From assembly GCA_023417475.1 (NCBI GenBank), contig JAEZFP010000054.1:75588-139587 (forward strand): DNA of 64,000 nt, in the 5' to 3' direction. The translations under genes and the position numbers were made by a program. The notes under the pieces are model-generated. The model worked only from the letters and a program-made list of their open reading frames with translations, did no database searches and was not told where the DNA came from. Positions 33,500 through 43,047 of the stretch are shown here, piece by piece. The stretch's first letter is position 1; every line of letters begins with the position of its first letter. The DNA is from Bacillota bacterium (GTDB lineage Bacteria > Bacillota > UBA4882 > UBA8346).

Positions 33500-35452
33500 T
33501 TGGGCACGAAGGTGTTGTTTCATGAAGATTTTCAGAGCTTTAAGCTAGGCGATTTCCCCTATGAACCTTTTTTGGGCGCGATGGGCGAATACCATTACCG
33601 GCCGAAATATTGGTATGGCGGTCAATGGTACGATCCGACGCCGATCGCCGGTTCGGGCGGAGTGAAAACCTGGATGATCGTCGAAGAAGACGGCGCCAAA
33701 TATATCGAATACTCAACCGCGGTCAAAACCGGTTTTGACAATGTGATCATCTTAGCCACCGGCGATCAGGATTGGTCTGACTACACCGTCTCCTGCCGGA
33801 TCCGGTTATGGCTCTCGACCAGTATGGCGGGATTGCTTTTCCGGTATCGCAACAGCCTTTGCTTTTACGCGCTTTGCTTCAACAACGGTCATTTGCAATT
33901 GATCCGCCGCGATCAACAAAGCGTCACCGTCCTGGCGGACAAGGAATACCCATACATCTCCGACGAGTTTTATGACTTCAGTGTCGACTGCCAGGGCAGT
34001 CAGATCCAATGTTTCGTCAACGGCGTCAAAGAGTTTGCGGTCGAGGACGCCACCTATCCGGCCGGCCGGATAGGCATTGGAACGCTGGCGCCGGTGCAGT
34101 TCGGCGATATTGAGGTAAAAACTGAAGCCGCGACCTTTGCGAAGGTCACCAAGGAACGGCGCCGGCGCGCCGAGGCCTTGACGGTCGAACAGTCCAAGTA
34201 CCCGCAACCGTTGCTTTGGAAAGCTATCAATCTGCAAGACTTTGGCGCCGGCCGGAATATCCGCTTCGGGCATTTGACCGGAACTTCCGAATATTATGTG
34301 GTGATTGCCCAATGCCAACGCCGGATTCACCGCGACGCCTACGCCCGGATCAGTTGCCTGACCGCCATTGATCTCAACGGCAAGGTGTTATGGCAAGTCG
34401 GCGAACCCAATCCCGAACACGCCTTTTTAACGGCCGACCTGCCGTTCCAAGTCTGCGATATCGACGGCGACGGGAAGGACGAAGTAATTATGTCCCGGGA
34501 TTTCAAATTGATGATCCTCGACGGCGCCACCGGCCAGGTGAAGAAGTGGATTCCCACTCCGCTATTGGACCGGAAAGATTACCCGTTTGACCGGGTTAAC
34601 GTCGACTCCGTCCGGATGTGCGACTTCTCCGGTAAGGGACGGCCGACCGACATTTTGATCAAAGACCGTTACCGGAAACTTTGGGCGTACAACAGTAATC
34701 TTGAACTGCTTTGGACCTACGACGCCCCGGTCAGCACCGGTCACTTTGCTTATACCAAAGATGTCAACGGCGACGGTCGCGAGGAGATGTTTGTCGGTTA
34801 CGATCTGGTCAGCGCCGACGGCGAACGGCTCTGGTCCCTGCCGGTCCATACCGACCACACCGATGAGATCGTGATCGGCAAGATCGATCCCGAACAAGAC
34901 GAATTGATCGGCATCGTCTCCGGTTGGGAAGGATTTATGCTGGCCGATCTCCAGGGGAATATCCTCAAGAAAGAGATTACCGGCCACGCGCAACGGATCA
35001 GCGTTGGAAACTACCGGCCCGAACTGCCGGGGATGGAGATTTGCGTCTCTACCTACTGGGGCAATCAAGGCATTCTTTATCTCTATGATTGCCACGGCAA
35101 CCAACTTTGGAATGACGAACCCTCTCCCAACGGCAATGTGATCACCCCGGTCAACTGGACCGGCGACGGCCAAGACTTAATCTTGCGGAACGGCAATATC
35201 GCTTTGGGCGGTTTGATTGACGGCCACAACCGGCAAGTGGTTCGCTTCCCCGACGACGGTCATCCCGAACTCTGCGCCGAAGTTATTGATCTCACCGGCG
35301 ACTGTCGCGACGAGATCGTGCTCTGGGATGAGAAACGGATGTTCATTTACACCCAGGACAACGAGCTTGACGGACCGGTCGACTGCCCGGCCAAATACCC
35401 GCACTACAACGCCTCCAACTACCGGGGCGAGTATTCGTACCGGAAACGGTAG
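33500..35452 (+). CDS. Cytoplasmic lyase-like protein: LamG-like domain plus FG-GAP-type propeller
   Basis: TTG 33500 follows AAGGAGTG at good spacing (GTG 33491 is too close), giving about 650 residues. Residues about 1-210 look like a concanavalin/LamG-type jelly roll. The rest is a beta-propeller with calcium-loop-like repeats (DIDGDGKDEVI, DVNGDGREEMF, DLTGDCRDEIVLWD), as in rhamnogalacturonan lyases of PL11 and related families. No signal peptide is present, so it should act inside the cell on imported oligosaccharides from the LplABC-type transporter. The exact substrate and family cannot be fixed without searching; rhamnose- or uronate-containing oligosaccharides are plausible. Confidence 0.7.
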   Translation: MGTKVLFHEDFQSFKLGDFPYEPFLGAMGEYHYRPKYWYGGQWYDPTPIAGSGGVKTWMIVEEDGAKYIEYSTAVKTGFDNVIILATGDQDWSDYTVSCRIRLWLSTSMAGLLFRYRNSLCFYALCFNNGHLQLIRRDQQSVTVLADKEYPYISDEFYDFSVDCQGSQIQCFVNGVKEFAVEDATYPAGRIGIGTLAPVQFGDIEVKTEAATFAKVTKERRRRAEALTVEQSKYPQPLLWKAINLQDFGAGRNIRFGHLTGTSEYYVVIAQCQRRIHRDAYARISCLTAIDLNGKVLWQVGEPNPEHAFLTADLPFQVCDIDGDGKDEVIMSRDFKLMILDGATGQVKKWIPTPLLDRKDYPFDRVNVDSVRMCDFSGKGRPTDILIKDRYRKLWAYNSNLELLWTYDAPVSTGHFAYTKDVNGDGREEMFVGYDLVSADGERLWSLPVHTDHTDEIVIGKIDPEQDELIGIVSGWEGFMLADLQGNILKKEITGHAQRISVGNYRPELPGMEICVSTYWGNQGILYLYDCHGNQLWNDEPSPNGNVITPVNWTGDGQDLILRNGNIALGGLIDGHNRQVVRFPDDGHPELCAEVIDLTGDCRDEIVLWDEKRMFIYTQDNELDGPVDCPAKYPHYNASNYRGEYSYRKR

Positions 35453-35474
35453 GAGCGGTTTAGACGCAGGTAAG

Positions 35475-35516
35475 AAAAGAGCCAACCCCGCATTTTTGCG
35501 GGGTTGGCTCTTTTTA
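35475..35516. terminator. Bidirectional terminator with perfect 18-bp stem
   Basis: Positions 35475-35492 and 35497-35514 are perfectly complementary around a TTTT loop. A-rich and T-rich ends allow termination in both directions, serving the lyase operon (+) and glpK (-). Confidence 0.92.
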
Positions 35517-35539
35517 TTGGGGTCAGGGTTGCGGTTGGA

Positions 35540-37045
35540 TTATTCACCAAGCTCCACCCAATTCCCCGACCGTTCCACCGCCCGGGACCAGTCCCGGATC
35601 TTCGCTTTCCGAACTTGGGGATCAAGTTTGGGGGTGAAGATCTCCTCCAGGGAGACCAGTCCGGTCAATTCGGCCGGGTCTTGCCAAAAGTTCGCGCCCA
35701 GCCCCGCCATGAAAGCGGCCCCGATGCCGGTCAACTCCAGCGCCCGGTTGCGTTGCAATGTAATATTACAGATGTCGGCTTGAAACTGCAATAAAAAGTG
35801 GTTGGCGGCCGCGCCGCCGTCAACGCGCAGGCCGGTCGGCCGGTGGCCGATGGTCTCACTCATGCAGTCGATGACCTCCATCACTTGATAGGCGATTCCC
35901 TCCAAAGCGGCCCGGGCCAGATGCGCCCGGGTGGCGCCCCGGGTTAAGCCGAGGATGGCGCCGCGCGCGAACGGATCCCAATGGGGGGCGCCGCTGCCGG
36001 TGAAAGCCGGGACGAAGTAGACACCTTGGGTATCCGGGACGGTTAGCGCCAAGACTTCCGAATCGGCGGCCTGGGTCAGGATGCCCAGTTCGTCGCGGAG
36101 CCACTGGATGACCGTCCCGCCGTTAAAGACGCTGCCTTCCAAGGCGTAGGTCACTTGATTGCGCAAGCCCCAGGCGATGGTGGACAACATGCCGTTGCGC
36201 GGCTGACAGGCTTGGGTTCCGGTGTTCATCAACAAAAAGCAGCCGGTTCCGTAAGTGTTTTTGATCATGCCCGGTTCCAGGCAGCCTTGGCCAAACAACG
36301 CGGCTTGCTGGTCACCGAGCACTCCGGTGATCGGCAGGGCGACGCCGCCGGTGTAGTCCGGCACGGTTGCCCCGAAGCAGCTGTCGGAAGCTTGGACGGT
36401 GGGGAGAATGGCGGCGGGGATGTCAAAGAGCCGGAGCAGTTCCTCGTCCCACTGCAGCGTATGAATATTGAAGAGCATGGTCCGGGAAGCGTTGGTGACG
36501 TCGGTGGCATGGACTCGTCCGCCGGTCAACTTCCAGATCAGCCAGGAGTCGATGGTCCCGCAAGCGAGTTCGCCCCGGGCGGCGCGTTGCTTGAGCTTGG
36601 GAAAGGTCGTTAGCAGCCATTGCAGTTTGGTGGCGGAGAAATAGGGATCAAGCCGCAAGCCGGTTTTGGCGCTGACCATGGCGGCATACCCTTCCCGCTC
36701 CAAATGCCGGCATAACGCGGCGGTGCGCCGGCACTGCCAAACGATGGCCGGATAAACGGGTTGGCCGGTGGCGCGGTCCCAGACGACGACGGTTTCCCGT
36801 TGATTGGTCAGGCCGACGGCAGCCACCACCGCCGGGGCCAAACCGGCCTTGCCGAACAGTTCCCGGAGTCCGTTGCGAACCGTCGCCCAAATCGACTCCG
36901 GATCGTGTTCGACCCAACCCGGCTCGGGATAATGTTGGGGAAAGGCTTGATAATAATGATGTTGGATCTGCCCTTCCCTGTCTACGAGCAGGATAGTGGT
37001 CCCGGTGGTTCCTTGGTCAATGGCAATGATATAATTTGCGGTCAT
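35540..37045 (-). CDS. glpK: Glycerol kinase
   Basis: The 501-residue length and motifs fit glycerol kinase. These include IAIDQGTTGTTILLVDREG at about 7-25 (phosphate binding), GWVEHDPESIWATV near 45, LTNQRETVVVWD near 80, DVTNASRTMLFNI near 165 and the C-terminal LRVDGGAAANHFLLQFQADI near 400. It makes glycerol-3-phosphate from glycerol and ATP. The internal regulatory residues seen in E. coli GlpK cannot be judged by eye. No glpF or glpD lies adjacent; the kor genes upstream on the same strand are 87 bases away. Confidence 0.94.
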   Translation of the reverse strand: MTANYIIAIDQGTTGTTILLVDREGQIQHHYYQAFPQHYPEPGWVEHDPESIWATVRNGLRELFGKAGLAPAVVAAVGLTNQRETVVVWDRATGQPVYPAIVWQCRRTAALCRHLEREGYAAMVSAKTGLRLDPYFSATKLQWLLTTFPKLKQRAARGELACGTIDSWLIWKLTGGRVHATDVTNASRTMLFNIHTLQWDEELLRLFDIPAAILPTVQASDSCFGATVPDYTGGVALPITGVLGDQQAALFGQGCLEPGMIKNTYGTGCFLLMNTGTQACQPRNGMLSTIAWGLRNQVTYALEGSVFNGGTVIQWLRDELGILTQAADSEVLALTVPDTQGVYFVPAFTGSGAPHWDPFARGAILGLTRGATRAHLARAALEGIAYQVMEVIDCMSETIGHRPTGLRVDGGAAANHFLLQFQADICNITLQRNRALELTGIGAAFMAGLGANFWQDPAELTGLVSLEEIFTPKLDPQVRKAKIRDWSRAVERSGNWVELGE

Positions 37046-37132
37046 GATGATTCCTCCGCTTTCCGGTTCGTCAATAAACGATTAGCGGTTAATTTGCGCT
37101 ATCAGCGAGAGGTCGGAATCGGCGACATAAAC

Positions 37133-38005
37133 TCAGTTGCGTTTCGACTCGATCAGCGCCGTCAGCTTTGAACGGTCCGGTTCCCGCCGGAAGAGCGGCT
37201 CCGGGTTAGCGCCATAGGCGACTAAATTTTGTTCAAACGGAGTCCGGTTGGGGTTGATATAAAATACCCCCAAGGCCATCCGGTCCGTCTCAAGCGCCCG
37301 GGCAAAGGCCGCGGCCCGATTGGACGGATCGTAATCTTCCTCCAGGTAATAGGTGTGGTCCTTGAACCATTGGTGGGTGTTGATCTTGTTAAAGGAGACA
37401 CAGGGTTGGAGGATATCCAATAAAGCGTATCCGGGGTGTTGAATCGCTTGTTTGATCAACTCTTTGGTCTGGGTCACATCGCCGGAGAAAGCGCGGCCGA
37501 CAAAGGAGGCGTCCAGCGCGATGGCGGTGGCCAGCGGGTTAAACGGTTCATTGATCACCCCATGAACTTGCACCGGGGTGACAAACCCTTCCCGGCTGGT
37601 GGGCGAGGCCTGACCTTTGGTTAGTCCGTAAACCATATTGTCATGGACGATATTGGTGATGTTCGGGTTGCGCCGGATCGTATGGAGAAAATGGTTGCCG
37701 CCCTCACCGTACATATCGCCGTCGCCGCCTTCGGCAATCACCACCAGACCGGGATTGGCCGCTTTAACGGCGGTCGCGGCGGGTAGCGCCCGGCCGTGCA
37801 AACCGTTGAAAAAATTGCACTGCAGATAGTGGGGAATTTTGGCGGCTTGCCCGATGCCGGAGACCATTACCAACTGCTGCGGGGCGATGGAGAGCTCCGC
37901 CAAAGCTTGTTTTAAGGCGTTTAAAATGCCAAAATCCCCGCAGCCGGGGCACCAAGCGATATCAACCGAATCGAGGTTAAAATCTTTTGCTTCCACATTG
38001 ATCAC
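37133..38005 (-). CDS. korB: 2-oxoacid:ferredoxin oxidoreductase beta subunit
   Basis: The 290-residue subunit has the thiamine diphosphate-binding features of the family: WCPGCGDFGILNAL near 18, SGIGQAAKIPHY near 50, and AEGGDGDMYGEGGNH near 90 containing the GDGD...N-type cofactor motif. The CPGCG cysteines and a later DILQPCVSFN bind the proximal iron-sulfur cluster. It oxidatively decarboxylates a 2-oxoacid with ferredoxin as acceptor, typical of anaerobes. It lies 15 bases after korA. A 2-oxoglutarate or branched-chain 2-oxoacid substrate cannot be distinguished here. Confidence 0.92.
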   Translation of the reverse strand: MINVEAKDFNLDSVDIAWCPGCGDFGILNALKQALAELSIAPQQLVMVSGIGQAAKIPHYLQCNFFNGLHGRALPAATAVKAANPGLVVIAEGGDGDMYGEGGNHFLHTIRRNPNITNIVHDNMVYGLTKGQASPTSREGFVTPVQVHGVINEPFNPLATAIALDASFVGRAFSGDVTQTKELIKQAIQHPGYALLDILQPCVSFNKINTHQWFKDHTYYLEEDYDPSNRAAAFARALETDRMALGVFYINPNRTPFEQNLVAYGANPEPLFRREPDRSKLTALIESKRN

Positions 38006-38020
38006 TCCGTTTCTTTTCGC

Positions 38021-39736
38021 TTATTGCAAGGCCTCTCCCAGTTGGAGCAGGAGCTCCTCGAGGGAGAACGGCATACCGTTGTACTTTAGAATGCTGCGGG
38101 TAGCCTCAACGCCGGTCTCCAATTTGAGCAATTTGGCAAATTGGCCGGTAGCGTTGTTTTCAACCACGATAATCCGCCGGGCTTGCGTTAAATAATCAGA
38201 GGTGGCGGGCGGTAAGGGATAGATCTGTTGAAAATGGAGCTGGGCGACGCCGGGCCGGTTGAGTTTGGCCAACGCTTCCGTGATGGCGTGATAGGTTGAG
38301 CCCCAGCCGATCACCAAGGTTTCGTAGTCCCGTTCGCCGCTGAATACCGGCGGCAGGGTGTGGGTCCGTAACAGCTCTAATTTGCGCAGCCGTTTGTCGG
38401 TCATCTTGATCCGGAGCGCAAGGTCTTCGGTGATATGACCGGCCTCATCGTGCTCGTCGCTGTCGACGCCGACCAACCCTTCGCCAAAACCGGGAATGCC
38501 CCGGGGCGAGATGCCGTTGGGCGTCAGTTCGTACCGTTGGTAATTGCGGTCGGTCTTAATCCATTGCGGTTGCAACCGGGTTTCGGGCAGTTGCAGTTCG
38601 GGCAGGTTCATAAAGGAGTCGATCAGGAACTGATCGGTCAGGACAAAGACCGGCACTTGATAACGGTCGGCAATTTCAAAGGCTTTTTGGGTCATGGTAA
38701 AGGCTTCGGCAATCGACTGCGGAGCCAGAATGACCCGGGGAAACTCGCCGTGTCCGGCATAAAGCGCCAATTCCAGATCGCCTTGTTCGGTCCGCGTCGG
38801 CAAACCGGTCGCCGGGCCGGGCCGTTGCGCGATGTGAATGACCATCGGGGATTCGATGATCCCGGCCAAACTAACGCCTTCGGTCATTAACGCAAAGCCG
38901 CCGCCGGAGGTGGTGACCATCGCCCGGGCGCCGGCGTACCAAGCGCCTAACCCCATATTGATGGCGGCGATCTCATCCTCGCATTGTTCCACGACGATTC
39001 CAAAATCTTGCGCGTATTGGGCAAGATAGATCAACGGGCCGGTGCCGGGCGACATCGGATAAGAAGCGATAAAGTTGCAACCGCCGGCAATCGCGCCGAA
39101 GGTCACCGCCTCGCTGCCGTTAATGATCAGATCGTTCCGGACGGTGTCGGCGCCTTTGCTCAATTGGAAACGGACTTTGCCGGAAGCGACAATCGCCAGT
39201 CCGGCTTGATAACCGCGTTGGGCGGCTTCGATGTTTTGCGCGATCACCGTTTGCGGTTTCGCGTGAAAATAGGTTCCCAGTTCGGTCGCGACGGTCTCAA
39301 ACGCCAAACCGAGCAAACCGGCGACCGCGCCGCAAGCGACGCTGTTGGCGAAGAGTTTGTTGCCGACCGCCGTGGCGATGGTGTTTAAGGGAATGTCGTA
39401 GATGGGCGGTTCATGTTCATGACCTAAGGTCGCCGCTTCGCCGATGATGATCGTTTCGGGTTGGATGCGCGCTTTGAGGTGGGTCAAGACATCCCGGTCC
39501 AACGCCACCAGCAGGTTGATGGATTCTAAAAAAGCCGCCACAGGTTGGTTGCCAATGCGAATTGCGGTCGAGTTTGAACCGCCGCGGATTCGCGACATGT
39601 ATTCTTTGGAGGCAAAGATATGATACCCTTCGGATTTGAGGACTTTGGCCAATAAATACTCAATGGTTTGGATGCCTTGCCCGGCTTCGCCGGCGATCAC
39701 CACTGAAAACTGCGTTGCAACACTTTCGTTTGCCAT
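38021..39736 (-). CDS. korA: 2-oxoacid:ferredoxin oxidoreductase alpha subunit (gamma-alpha fusion)
   Basis: The 571-residue protein fuses the gamma domain (about 1-190, with AGEAGQGIQTIEYLLAKVL and SRIRGGSN) to the alpha pyrimidine-binding domain. The alpha domain has GAIAGGCNFIASYPMSPGTG near 215, EDEIAAINMGLGAWYAGARAM near 260 and TSGGGFALMTEG near 285. This fusion layout is typical of KorA/PorA-type enzymes of Bacillota. It is the first gene of a minus-strand korA-korB operon. Fused delta ferredoxin domains are absent, so electrons must pass to a separate ferredoxin. Confidence 0.92.
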   Translation of the reverse strand: MANESVATQFSVVIAGEAGQGIQTIEYLLAKVLKSEGYHIFASKEYMSRIRGGSNSTAIRIGNQPVAAFLESINLLVALDRDVLTHLKARIQPETIIIGEAATLGHEHEPPIYDIPLNTIATAVGNKLFANSVACGAVAGLLGLAFETVATELGTYFHAKPQTVIAQNIEAAQRGYQAGLAIVASGKVRFQLSKGADTVRNDLIINGSEAVTFGAIAGGCNFIASYPMSPGTGPLIYLAQYAQDFGIVVEQCEDEIAAINMGLGAWYAGARAMVTTSGGGFALMTEGVSLAGIIESPMVIHIAQRPGPATGLPTRTEQGDLELALYAGHGEFPRVILAPQSIAEAFTMTQKAFEIADRYQVPVFVLTDQFLIDSFMNLPELQLPETRLQPQWIKTDRNYQRYELTPNGISPRGIPGFGEGLVGVDSDEHDEAGHITEDLALRIKMTDKRLRKLELLRTHTLPPVFSGERDYETLVIGWGSTYHAITEALAKLNRPGVAQLHFQQIYPLPPATSDYLTQARRIIVVENNATGQFAKLLKLETGVEATRSILKYNGMPFSLEELLLQLGEALQ

Positions 39737-39999
39737 TGGATCACCTTCCTATACAGTAGTCATTGTCAGCTTTAAAATGATTAAAATATTCGTTGTTCCC
39801 GCTAAATTCCCTTTTTAGTGTCAGAATTAATTGCTAGCCCGGGACCGAATCGCGTCCGGCCGACTGCGCAGTCTAAAGGAGTTTAACGGGTCTTCGCTAA
39901 TATTATACAAACGGAAATAAATTATTATATGGGGTCAATCATGGGATAATTCTTTCGTTATACAATAGGAAAGCGACGATCGATTGGGAGGAGATGGAA

Positions 40000-40503
40000 A
40001 TGATGATGAAGTTACGGCAGATGGCGGCGGCTTTTTTACATAACGGCGCTGAGGTGCTGTTGATGAAGCGGGCCGCAACGCGGGAACTGGCTCCGGGGTT
40101 GTGGGCGCCGGTCGGGGGGCATCTGGAGCCGGCGGAACTGAACGATCCGGCGGCGGCTTGCTTGCGGGAGATTGAGGAGGAGACGGGCATCGGGTCCGAG
40201 GCGGTGCGGAATTTTCAACTCCGCTATATTATCTCCCGGTTGCGCCAGGACGAGATCCGGCTGCAATTTATCTATTTTGGCGAAACGACCACCCGCGCGC
40301 TCCAACCGACCATTGAAGGGGAGTTGCATTGGATCGGCCGCGAGCGGGTCGCCGCGTTGGAAATGGCGACGACCTCGCGCTGCTTATGGGAGCATTATTG
40401 CAGCACCGGCCGGCATACCGCGGTGGTTTACAACGGCACGATGAGCGAGGACGGCGGCAATCCGGTGGCGCGCTGGGCCGAGCTGCGGGATTGGGAGGGG
40501 TGA
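40000..40503 (+). CDS. Nudix hydrolase
   Basis: ATG 40000 is chosen from several in-frame ATGs because it lies seven bases after GGGAGGAG; the product has about 167 residues. The Nudix box reads GGHLEPAELNDPAAACLREIEEETG (GGHLEP...REIEEETG), two residues longer before the catalytic REIEEE than the classical box but intact in its glutamates. Such enzymes cleave nucleoside diphosphates linked to another group; the substrate is unknown. It stands alone after the divergent kor operon. Confidence 0.85.
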   Translation: MMMKLRQMAAAFLHNGAEVLLMKRAATRELAPGLWAPVGGHLEPAELNDPAAACLREIEEETGIGSEAVRNFQLRYIISRLRQDEIRLQFIYFGETTTRALQPTIEGELHWIGRERVAALEMATTSRCLWEHYCSTGRHTAVVYNGTMSEDGGNPVARWAELRDWEG

Positions 40504-40539
40504 GGCGGCGACTTGTCTTCCCTGGGATAACGTAGCCAA

Positions 40540-40707
40540 CGACTGAGCATGCTTGCACAACGACTGAGCATGCTTGCGCGACGACTGAGCATGCTTGCGC
40601 GACGACTGAGCATGCTTGCACGACGACTGAGCATGCTTGCACGACGACTGTGCATGCTTGCACGACGACTGGGCATGCTTGCACAACGACTGAGCATGCT
40701 TGCGCGA
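40540..40707. repeat. Eight 21-bp tandem repeats with GCATGC core
   Basis: Eight consecutive units start at 40540, 40561, 40582, 40603, 40624, 40645, 40666 and 40687. Each begins CGACTG and contains the palindrome GCATGC and a trailing TTGC(A/G)C; only one to three positions vary per unit. The repeat keeps several reading frames open because 21 is a multiple of three (for example LSMLARR on + and SCKHAQS on -), but no start signal or homology supports a gene. Confidence 0.9.
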
Positions 40708-40856
40708 CGTCCGTCAGGCGACTCACCCCCCGGAGGCGAGCGGTTGCCGGTTGGGAAATTGTACCGTCCCCCTCTCTTGCGGCGTGCCTTGCAATAGAGG
40801 GGGGGCCATGGAAGTCGGTGCCGGTCAATTTTCGTGTTACTTATCCAGATAAGGTT
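40708..40856. other. Noncoding stretch with C-rich/G-rich hairpin
   Basis: This part of the 1.1-kb gap after the Nudix gene has a GACTCACCCCCCGGAGGCGA block similar to one near 24826. A CCCCCTCTC ... GAGAGGGGG-type inverted repeat lies near 40769-40806. I see no gene. Confidence 0.4.
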
Positions 40857-41175
40857 TTAGGTTCTACGGACGGAACCGTGCGCCGCTTCAATTCCCGGAT
40901 GAATTACAGCGGTCGCCGTCGCAGTGGACTTCGTAAGCCACAACCCGGTAGCCAAGCGGAGCGGCCAGGGAGGGCGAAAGCGGACAGGGATGCATCGAGG
41001 GAGGTTTGGAACCGTAGGTCTCCGGGAGTTTTTGGGTACTTTTTGCGGTCAAAAAGTGCCGCGCCGCCGCAACCGTGGGCGGCATAGTCGATATTACAGA
41101 AGTTTTGAAAGTATTTTTGGCGTAGTCTAAAACGCCTATCCACCTTATTTCCTGTGCGACCTGTCCAAGGGGAAT
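40857..41175 (+). repeat. Noncoding element of about 310 bp, left copy bracketing the CRISPR-Cas locus
   Basis: This block repeats, mostly identically, at 52760-53068 in the same orientation. It opens with a GGTTC...GGAACC hairpin and contains GGTAGCCAAGCGGAGCGGCC. Next comes a conserved stretch with the inverted repeat ACTTTTTG/CAAAAAGT near 41036-41056, then CCGCCGCAACCGTGGGC. A more diverged tail (CACCTTATTTCC) follows. No start codon, Shine-Dalgarno or domain supports protein coding, and both strands give only shadow frames. Confidence 0.8.
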
Positions 41176-41462
41176 ATCGGCATTCCCCTTAGGACCTATC
41201 CCCGCCGCCAGGAGGGTTAGCACCCCCTGGACCCCCAATCCCGCTTCTCCGAGTCGCGGGTCCCTTCCTTCTGGAATTGCCGTCCGTGGCGGCGTTGCCC
41301 CGCGATGCTACGACGGCGACGTCAATGATATGTCCTATATCAATTCCGCGCGCCGGCCTCCGTGCCGGCGGTGTGGTGAGAAAGAGGATGTCAATAAAAT
41401 TGAAACGAAGAAAAAGGAGATTCAAACGTTTCTGGCAAATATTACAACAAAACCTTCCCGCT
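41176..41462. other. Noncoding region between left element and CRISPR leader
   Basis: A hairpin AGGGGAAT/ATTCCCCT lies near 41170-41192. No convincing gene is visible in the rest, which shifts from GC-rich to AT-rich toward the leader. Confidence 0.4.
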
Positions 41463-41624
41463 AACCGGAAGCTCCCATGAATTCCCTAGGCGGTTCGCGG
41501 CCCAGTAGCCACGCGGAGAAATGACATTTTGCGCTGAAAATCGCTTTCAAAATGACTTGAAATTTGCCGGTTCGCGGAAACCGGCTTGGCGAGTCAAGCG
41601 TGGCAACGGTTTTAAGGGGGTACT
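41463..41624 (+). promoter_or_regulatory. CRISPR array 1 leader
   Basis: The 162 bases immediately before the first repeat are nearly identical, and equal in length, to the 162 bases before array 2 (51996-52157). CGGTTCGCGG occurs twice within it, and it ends in AGGGGGTACT before the first repeat. Conservation next to the array marks it as the leader that carries the promoter and the Cas1-Cas2 integration signal. Confidence 0.85.
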
Positions 41625-42719
41625 GTCGCTCCTTGCACGGGAGCGTGGATTGAAACCTTGATATAGTGGCTACGATCACCGCGCTCCATTGTCGCTCCTT
41701 GCACGGGAGCGTGGATTGAAACAAAAATTTATATTTCTCTATAGTTTCGATAAAAAAGTCGCTCCTTGCACGGGAGCGTGGATTGAAACTCGACATTCAA
41801 AGCTTGATGGAAGCACTCCAAGTGTCGCTCCTTGCACGGGAGCGTGGATTGAAACATAACTACATCAAATATTGGCAACATGATTGATCGTCGCTCCTTG
41901 CACGGGAGCGTGGATTGAAACTTGATAGTCTAGTTAAGGTTTTTTTGGATGGAGACGTCGCTCCTTGCACGGGAGCGTGGATTGAAACTTTATGAGCAGT
42001 TACCGCCGCGTCAAGCTCCGGATTGTCGCTCCTTGCACGGGAGCGTGGATTGAAACTTACCCGATCGTCCATTTCTTTCTTGTGCGCGGCTGTCGCTCCT
42101 TGCACGGGAGCGTGGATTGAAACATGATATGACCTCCTTTAGTCGTCTTTTTTATAGGTCGCTCCTTGCACGGGAGCGTGGATTGAAACGAATTGGGCGT
42201 CGGATATTCGTCGTAAAGAAAGGTCGCTCCTTGCACGGGAGCGTGGATTGAAACCCTGATACACAACTAAATTGGGCACGAAAAAACTGGTCGCTCCTTG
42301 CACGGGAGCGTGGATTGAAACATCACTAACAAATGGTAGGTCATCACTTTCATACGTCGCTCCTTGCACGGGAGCGTGGATTGAAACGATGGTGAATTAA
42401 TGATCGAAGACCAAACTATTGGTCGCTCCTTGCACGGGAGCGTGGATTGAAACATAATATCATTAATTATTGATTCGGCTTTTCCATGTCGCTCCTTGCA
42501 CGGGAGCGTGGATTGAAACTCGTTGTACGCATCGAACTCAATCCCGTTTCTGCGTCGCTCCTTGCACAGGAGCGTGGATTGAAACCCAGTTAATCCGGAC
42601 AGCGTTTATCCCGTCGGCGAAGTCGCTCCTTGCACAGGAGCGTGGATTGAAACCGGTAACTCATCTTCCGATAGCCCCATCTCAAGCGTCGCTCCTTGCA
42701 CAGGAGCGTGGATTGCGCT
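41625..42719 (+). CRISPR. Type I-C CRISPR array 1: 17 repeats, 16 spacers
   Basis: The 32-bp repeat begins GTCGCTCCTTGCACGGGAGC and ends ATTGAAAC, with an internal GCTCC/GGAGC stem typical of type I-C. Spacers are 33-36 bp. Fourteen repeats are perfect; repeats 15 and 16 (42554 and 42622) carry one G-to-A change in the loop, and the last (42688) also loses its ATTGAAAC end. The decay at the right end confirms that the leader is on the left and transcription runs rightward. None of the spacers is obviously copied from this window. Confidence 0.98.
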
Positions 42720-43047
42720 ACAATCTGTTCATCAATTACTTATAGCCATTATTAAAGGGAATTGAAGTTCTGGAAGTGGGCAGTACTTCTTTTTTTATGT
42801 ATTTTATTTGAACGTTTGTAGGTCATTTATGGAAAGAATTTGATTGAATAGTCAAATTATTTATCGACTTTCGCTTTTTGAAACTGTACTGCTTCATAAT
42901 AACTCTTCAATTTAAAGGTGTTTATTATATCATTGTAAAGCATTTAATTACGACAAATTCTGTAATAAAATCCCGTTATATAGGAGGAAAAGCAGAAAAT
43001 GGCTTGAAATAACATAATCATTAACCATAGGAATGAAGGTGTTGGAC
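42720..43047 (+). other. AT-rich gap between array 1 and the cas regulator
   Basis: A weak hairpin (GAAGT at 42764-42768 with ACTTC at 42785-42789) followed by seven T residues may terminate the array transcript. The rest is strongly AT-rich and probably holds the cas promoter. A GGAGG at about 42982 is followed by an ATGG but no open frame of useful length. Confidence 0.5.

Noticed and set aside
35540..37045. Multiple plus-strand frames opposite glpK
   Set aside because: Shadows of the GC-rich minus-strand gene, with no start signals or domains.
40549..40797. Repetitive LSMLARR open frame
   Set aside because: Open only because the tandem repeat length is a multiple of three; no start signal or homology.
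40769..40806. C-rich/G-rich inverted repeat as a terminator for the Nudix gene
   Set aside because: It lies over 260 bases downstream, beyond the tandem repeat, and lacks a T run.
41461..42745. Several open frames through the CRISPR repeats on both strands (for example FQSTLPCKER and SIHAPVQGAT series)
   Set aside because: They are translations of the 32-bp repeat and are a well-known annotation artefact.
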